A DNA stretch of 37,600 nucleotides from Rhodospirillales bacterium (GTDB taxonomy: Bacteria; Pseudomonadota; Alphaproteobacteria; Rhodospirillales; GLO-3): positions 1 through 37,600 of the forward strand of contig PIVK01000028.1 in NCBI GenBank assembly GCA_003354135.1, written 5' to 3'. The notes under the pieces are model-generated. The model worked only from the letters and a program-made list of their open reading frames with translations. It ran no database searches and was not told where the DNA came from. Below, piece by piece: positions 34,278 to 37,600 of the stretch; within the stretch, counting starts at the first letter, position 1; each line of letters begins with the position of its first letter. Both the position numbers and the translations under genes were made by a program.

Positions 34278-35681
34278 TCAGGACCCGGAGTTCGGCAGAA
34301 TCAAGCGGAATAGGGTGCCCTTGGCACCTGCTTCGACCAGCTTCAGGTCTCCGCCGTGTGCCTGCATAATGTCGCGGCAGATGACCAGTCCCAGGCCCGT
34401 CCCGCCCTTGCGGGCCGACCCGGCGAAAGGCTGAAACAGTTTGTCCCGGGCCTTTTGCTCCAGGCCGGGGCCGTCGTCCACGGCATCGATTGTGATCCGG
34501 TCCTCGTGCTCAGTTGCCCGCACCGTAAAGGTCGTGGCACCGGCCTGCTTGGCGTTGCGCGCCAGGTTTGCGAGAACCCGGAACATCTGGCGTCGATCGG
34601 CCTCCACCGACATCTCGAAAACGAGTTCGTTGCGGACCGTAAAACCGTCCTCTTCGCCTTCTGCCGGGCGCATCTCGGCGCGCACTTCCTCGACAAGCTC
34701 GTAGATGTGGAACAGCTCGCGTCGCACCTCCGGGTCGGAGTCCCCCACGTAGTTGAGGGTCTGGCTGCAGAGGTCCACGGCATGGTCGATCGCGTCGTAG
34801 AGCCGGGGCGTGACCCGTTTGACCTCCGGATCCTCGATGTTGGAGAGCTTGTCGGACACCAGCACCGCCGTGGCCAACGAATTGCGGAGGTCGTGATTGA
34901 TCTTGGCCACCGCTGCCCCCAGCGTCGCCAAGCGTGTCTTCTGGCGCAGCGCGCTGCGGATATCATCCTGCATGGCCGCCAGCTCCCGCCGGGCGATGCC
35001 GATCTCATCGCTGCGGGTGCCGGCCACGATGTCGGTGGTCGCGTCTTCCGGATTCTCGCGGAAGGCCGTCATGGCCGACGTCAAATGACGCATGGGGACG
35101 ACCATCAGCCATTGCAGGCTGAAGAAGACCAGCCCTGCGGTGATCAGCGAGATGACAACCGAGAGCTGGAGAATCCTTGTCGAATAGCCGTACATGGCCT
35201 CACGCATCGGGGTCTCATTGATGATAATATCGATCACCGTGTCCTGATCCTTGGGCGATATGCCGATGACCCGCATGATCCGGTTCCTGTCCTGGATCAG
35301 GGTCTCGAAGGCATCGCCGATCCAGTCGACGATCCCCGTCCGGCGGAGATCGAAAGTCACGTCGACAGAGGGAGAGACGCCCTCCTTCAGGGCGAGCAGG
35401 CGATGATTGGCGTGGTGCAGGGCGACGACGGCGGCATCGGCGTGGCGCAAAAGCTTCCGTTCCAGTTCCAGACTAACCATGTTGTCGGGCGTGGCTTCGA
35501 GCGCCAGCGTGGCCAGGTGCCCGCGGATAATATGGTCTTCGAGGTAGGCCCTGCGATAGCGCGCGATGGACGGGGCGTAGATCAACACCTCTGCCAGCAT
35601 GACGAAGAACACCGTCAACACCAGCAGCCGGGCCGACAAACCCCAGAATATGGACGAAGGGTGAGCGCCCTGCTGTTGCAT
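34278..35681 (-). CDS. Sensor histidine kinase (HAMP, HDLRN-type)
   Basis: About 467 residues from ATG 35681 (an upstream TTG at 35690 is possible). Transmembrane helix 1 (about 14-38), a periplasmic domain of about 130 residues, transmembrane helix 2 (about 172-195), HAMP, then a dimerisation helix with phospho-acceptor His263 in KINHDLRNSLATA and an HATPase_c domain (NLARNAKQAG, VDDGPGLE, KGGTGLGLVICRDIMQAHGG). The H-box is the less common HDLRN type. No response regulator is adjacent, so the partner is elsewhere. It is followed by the miniature DUF547-like and GDCCVxC genes, possibly in one operon. The signal it senses is unknown. Confidence 0.92.
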   Translation of the reverse strand: MQQQGAHPSSIFWGLSARLLVLTVFFVMLAEVLIYAPSIARYRRAYLEDHIIRGHLATLALEATPDNMVSLELERKLLRHADAAVVALHHANHRLLALKEGVSPSVDVTFDLRRTGIVDWIGDAFETLIQDRNRIMRVIGISPKDQDTVIDIIINETPMREAMYGYSTRILQLSVVISLITAGLVFFSLQWLMVVPMRHLTSAMTAFRENPEDATTDIVAGTRSDEIGIARRELAAMQDDIRSALRQKTRLATLGAAVAKINHDLRNSLATAVLVSDKLSNIEDPEVKRVTPRLYDAIDHAVDLCSQTLNYVGDSDPEVRRELFHIYELVEEVRAEMRPAEGEEDGFTVRNELVFEMSVEADRRQMFRVLANLARNAKQAGATTFTVRATEHEDRITIDAVDDGPGLEQKARDKLFQPFAGSARKGGTGLGLVICRDIMQAHGGDLKLVEAGAKGTLFRLILPNSGS

Positions 35682-35801
35682 GGAAATCAATATAAGGTTT
35701 TGATGACCAGTGTCCTAGGGCGTTCTGCCTGCACTTGATGCCGAAAAGATGACCCGATCCATTATGGTCTATCGGCTTTTCCGCGTTTTTGTGAGGCTAC
35801 C

Positions 35802-37277
35802 TCAACGCGAATCGACCCGGCGGGAGGGGGCCTGGGTGATCCGAGCTTCGGGCACCAGCGCCGCATAGCGGCGTTCCAGATCCGTCTTGGTGGCCAGGAA
35901 GCGCTCCAGTTCCTCACCGGTCAGCTTGCGCCCGGACGGCATCTTGACCTTGAGAGGATTGGTATGGCGGCCGTTGACCAGGATCTCGTAATGCAGGTGG
36001 GGGCCGGTCGAGCGCCCGGTGGAGCCCACGTAGCCGATGACCTGTCCCTGGCGCACCCGGGTTCCCTTGGTCACACCGCGCTTGAAGCGGCTCATATGGG
36101 CATAGGCGGTAGAGTAGCCGTTGGTGTGGCGGATGCGGATGTAGTTCCCGTAACTGCCCTTGCGGCCGCGGTAGTTGACCACCCCGTCGCCGCCCGCGTA
36201 GATGGGCGTGCCGGGGGGGGCGGCGAAGTCGATGCCCTTGTGCATCCTGGTGTAGCTCAGAATCGGATGACGCCGCCGGCCAAATCCCGACGACAGCCGG
36301 GCCCCGTTGATGGGGGTGCGCAGCAGCGCTTTCTTGGCGCCATGACCCTTGGCGTTGAAGTGCTCGTGACGCCCCTTGTCGCCCTTGAACAGGAACATGG
36401 GCTTGTTCTCGCCCGACAGCGTCAGCGCCGCAAAAATAATGCGGCCGTTATTGACCAGTCGGCCCTTGGCATCGAAGGCCTGTTCGTACATGACCTCGAA
36501 TCGGTCGCCTTTGCGAATCTCGCGCTGGAAATCCACGTCCCAGGAATAGATGCGGATCAGTTCCACCAGAACTGCGGCCGGAATGCCCGACCGGGTTCCA
36601 TCGACGTAGAGGCTGCTTTCGATGGTGCCTCGTGCGGCGGCCAAATCGTGGCGGAGGTCTCGGGCGGCCTTGCTGGCCCGGAAGCCATCCACGCCTTCCC
36701 GCCAGACCTCGACCACCTGGTCGTAGCTGGGATGGAGCGAGAAGCCGAGGAACCGGCCGTGGTTGCGTCCGTTCCCACCGGGTTCGAAGCTGACGGCGAT
36801 GTCCTGGCCGATTCGGATGCGCCGGGCCGAGAACACCTTGCCCATGGCGCCCACCGCGCGGTGGGCCGCGTCTGCCGCGGCACCGGCGCGGATCAGGATC
36901 TGGGCCAGGGTGTCGCCCGATTTCGGTCGGACGATGAAATCGTAAGGCTGGGGTTGGACGATCTCTTCGCCCGGAATGCTGGGAAAACGGGTGGTCAGGG
37001 TTGCGGCGGCGGCGGGGTTGCCGAGCGAGATCGGGGCCAAAGCCAGAGTATGCGCCTCCTTGCCGCCCAGGGTGTCGGGGTTCGCATCGGTGAGGATATT
37101 GCTGGCCGAAAACAGCGCGGCCGACGCGGCGGCCGCAGCCACGATCATGCTCCTGAGAAGCATCCCGCTGCCCCTTCCCTCGTTCCTGCCGTTGCGCCCG
37201 TCGGGCGTACGTGCGGTTTTCCTTGCCGAATCGGCTGCGGAAAGATGTCGGGCGGGGTGTTCCGTGTCAAGGTTCAT
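35802..37277 (-). CDS. M23 family metallopeptidase (LytM-type cell-wall hydrolase)
   Basis: 491 residues. A long charged cytoplasmic N-terminus (1-38) precedes one membrane-anchoring helix (LLRSMIVAAAAASAALF), an OapA/LysM-like region (FIVRPKSGDTLAQILIRAG) and the C-terminal peptidase: MHKGIDFAAPPGTPIYA (His346, Asp350), YAHM (His394) and TGPHLHYEI (His427, His429). The zinc ligands and catalytic His are intact, so it is an active endopeptidase candidate that cuts peptidoglycan cross-links (MepM-like). AGAGGAGAA precedes the ATG. It is transcribed away from the rRNA promoter at the right end. Confidence 0.93.
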   Translation of the reverse strand: MNLDTEHPARHLSAADSARKTARTPDGRNGRNEGRGSGMLLRSMIVAAAAASAALFSASNILTDANPDTLGGKEAHTLALAPISLGNPAAAATLTTRFPSIPGEEIVQPQPYDFIVRPKSGDTLAQILIRAGAAADAAHRAVGAMGKVFSARRIRIGQDIAVSFEPGGNGRNHGRFLGFSLHPSYDQVVEVWREGVDGFRASKAARDLRHDLAAARGTIESSLYVDGTRSGIPAAVLVELIRIYSWDVDFQREIRKGDRFEVMYEQAFDAKGRLVNNGRIIFAALTLSGENKPMFLFKGDKGRHEHFNAKGHGAKKALLRTPINGARLSSGFGRRRHPILSYTRMHKGIDFAAPPGTPIYAGGDGVVNYRGRKGSYGNYIRIRHTNGYSTAYAHMSRFKRGVTKGTRVRQGQVIGYVGSTGRSTGPHLHYEILVNGRHTNPLKVKMPSGRKLTGEELERFLATKTDLERRYAALVPEARITQAPSRRVDSR

Positions 37278-37389
37278 GGTGGGAATTCTCCTCTAGGAAT
37301 CAAGGGTATGACGTTAAACGTTAAGAACGGATTTAAGCCGAACCGAGGGGGGCGGTATTTCAATCGCCGGCTTGTAAAAATTAAAGGGT

Positions 37390-37418
37390 TTGACAGGCCG
37401 GAACGGTGCGCCTATAAA
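37390..37418 (+). promoter_or_regulatory. rRNA operon promoter
   Basis: TTGACA (37390-37395) and TATAAA (37413-37418) are separated by exactly 17 bases. An A/T-rich stretch (about 37373-37388) upstream resembles an UP element, and a very GC-rich discriminator (CCGCCCC) follows, as in stringently controlled rRNA promoters. Confidence 0.85.
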
Positions 37419-37600
37419 CCGCCCCTCTCGCGAGGCGCTAGGGGTTACCTGCTCTCGCGAGTTCGCCCTTTAACTGAAGGGTGTGCTCTTTGACATAGTG
37501 AATATGAGAGAAGGGATATGTGGGCGGCGGCCTGTGTCGGAGTTTCAGTCTTCGAGAATGGATTGTCCGTTTGCGTGTCTTAACTGACTTAAAGCCAAGG
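37419..37600 (+). other. Ribosomal RNA operon leader with boxB and boxA antitermination signals
   Basis: The leader begins with two copies of the palindromic CTCTCGCGAG (37425-37434, 37452-37461). A boxB-like hairpin CCCTT-TAACTG-AAGGG (37466-37481) precedes boxA TGCTCTTTGACA (37484-37495), which differs from the E. coli boxA TGCTCTTTAACA at one base. Beyond boxA the sequence AGAGAAGGGATATGTGGGCGGC is characteristic of alphaproteobacterial 16S leaders (cited here as AGAGAAGGG then TGTGGGCGGC). The mature 16S gene is not reached before the window ends. No protein-coding sequence is present between 37278 and 37600. Confidence 0.85.

Noticed and set aside
36213-36220. G8 run in the M23 peptidase gene as a phase-variation site
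   Set aside because: Shorter than the ccoG run and common in GC-rich Ala/Pro/Gly codons; not distinctive enough.
37311-37336. TTAA-rich motif (ACGTTAA twice, then TTTAA) upstream of the M23 peptidase, reminiscent of CtrA sites
   Set aside because: The half-site spacings are 3 and 8 bases, not the 7 required for a TTAA-N7-TTAA box.

Overview
The window looks like a chromosomal segment of a high-GC alphaproteobacterium, most likely a Rhodospirillales/Rhodospirillaceae-type respiratory heterotroph. Reasons: the priA / DUF484 / xerC neighbourhood, an mdh-sucCD-sucAB-lpd TCA-cycle block, zapE, a complete ccoNOQP + ccoGHIS cbb3-oxidase locus, and an alphaproteobacterial-type rRNA leader at the right end. 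The taxon is an inference from gene content; no 16S sequence is inside the window.

Layout. 1-2540: 5' end of priA (minus), then DUF484 and xerC (plus, nearly abutting) and an unrecognised 217-residue protein. 2658-14316 (all minus): the TCA block, read as mdh > sucC > sucD, a rho-independent terminator, then an inserted two-gene unit (secreted protein of unknown family + membrane histidine kinase with a FixL-like haem-PAS signature), then sucA > sucB > lpd. 14523-17098 (minus): zapE and a Rossmann/SAF-domain oxidoreductase. 17099-17731: a 630-bp gene-free stretch with a tandem repeat and what looks like a transposase remnant. 17732-20543 (plus): an outer-membrane-type lipoprotein with a degenerate OmpA-like C-terminus, xanthine phosphoribosyltransferase, and an exported sorbosone-dehydrogenase-like beta-propeller. 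20613-30218 (minus): ccoNOQP, a terminator, ccoGHIS and then panB-panC. 30693-33688 (plus): a gamma-glutamyltransferase carrying a lipobox, coupled to an RlmI-type rRNA methyltransferase. 33759-37277 (minus): an M23 peptidase, a second orphan histidine kinase, a miniature DUF547-like secreted protein and a GDCCVxC zinc-binding-type protein. 37390-37600 (plus): a strong rRNA promoter plus boxB/boxA leader, with the 16S gene just outside the window.

How it works together. The window is dominated by aerobic/microaerobic energy metabolism: malate oxidation, succinyl-CoA synthesis and 2-oxoglutarate dehydrogenase on one side, and a high-affinity cbb3 terminal oxidase with its copper/haem assembly factors on the other. 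The most interesting element is the orphan FixL-like kinase with a translationally coupled secreted partner, placed inside the TCA gene block. It has no response regulator beside it, and it could link oxygen or redox sensing, plus a periplasmic signal, to central carbon flux. That link is inference. A second orphan kinase lies next to a compacted DUF547 gene and a cysteine-rich small protein. The rest is mostly ordinary core genome.
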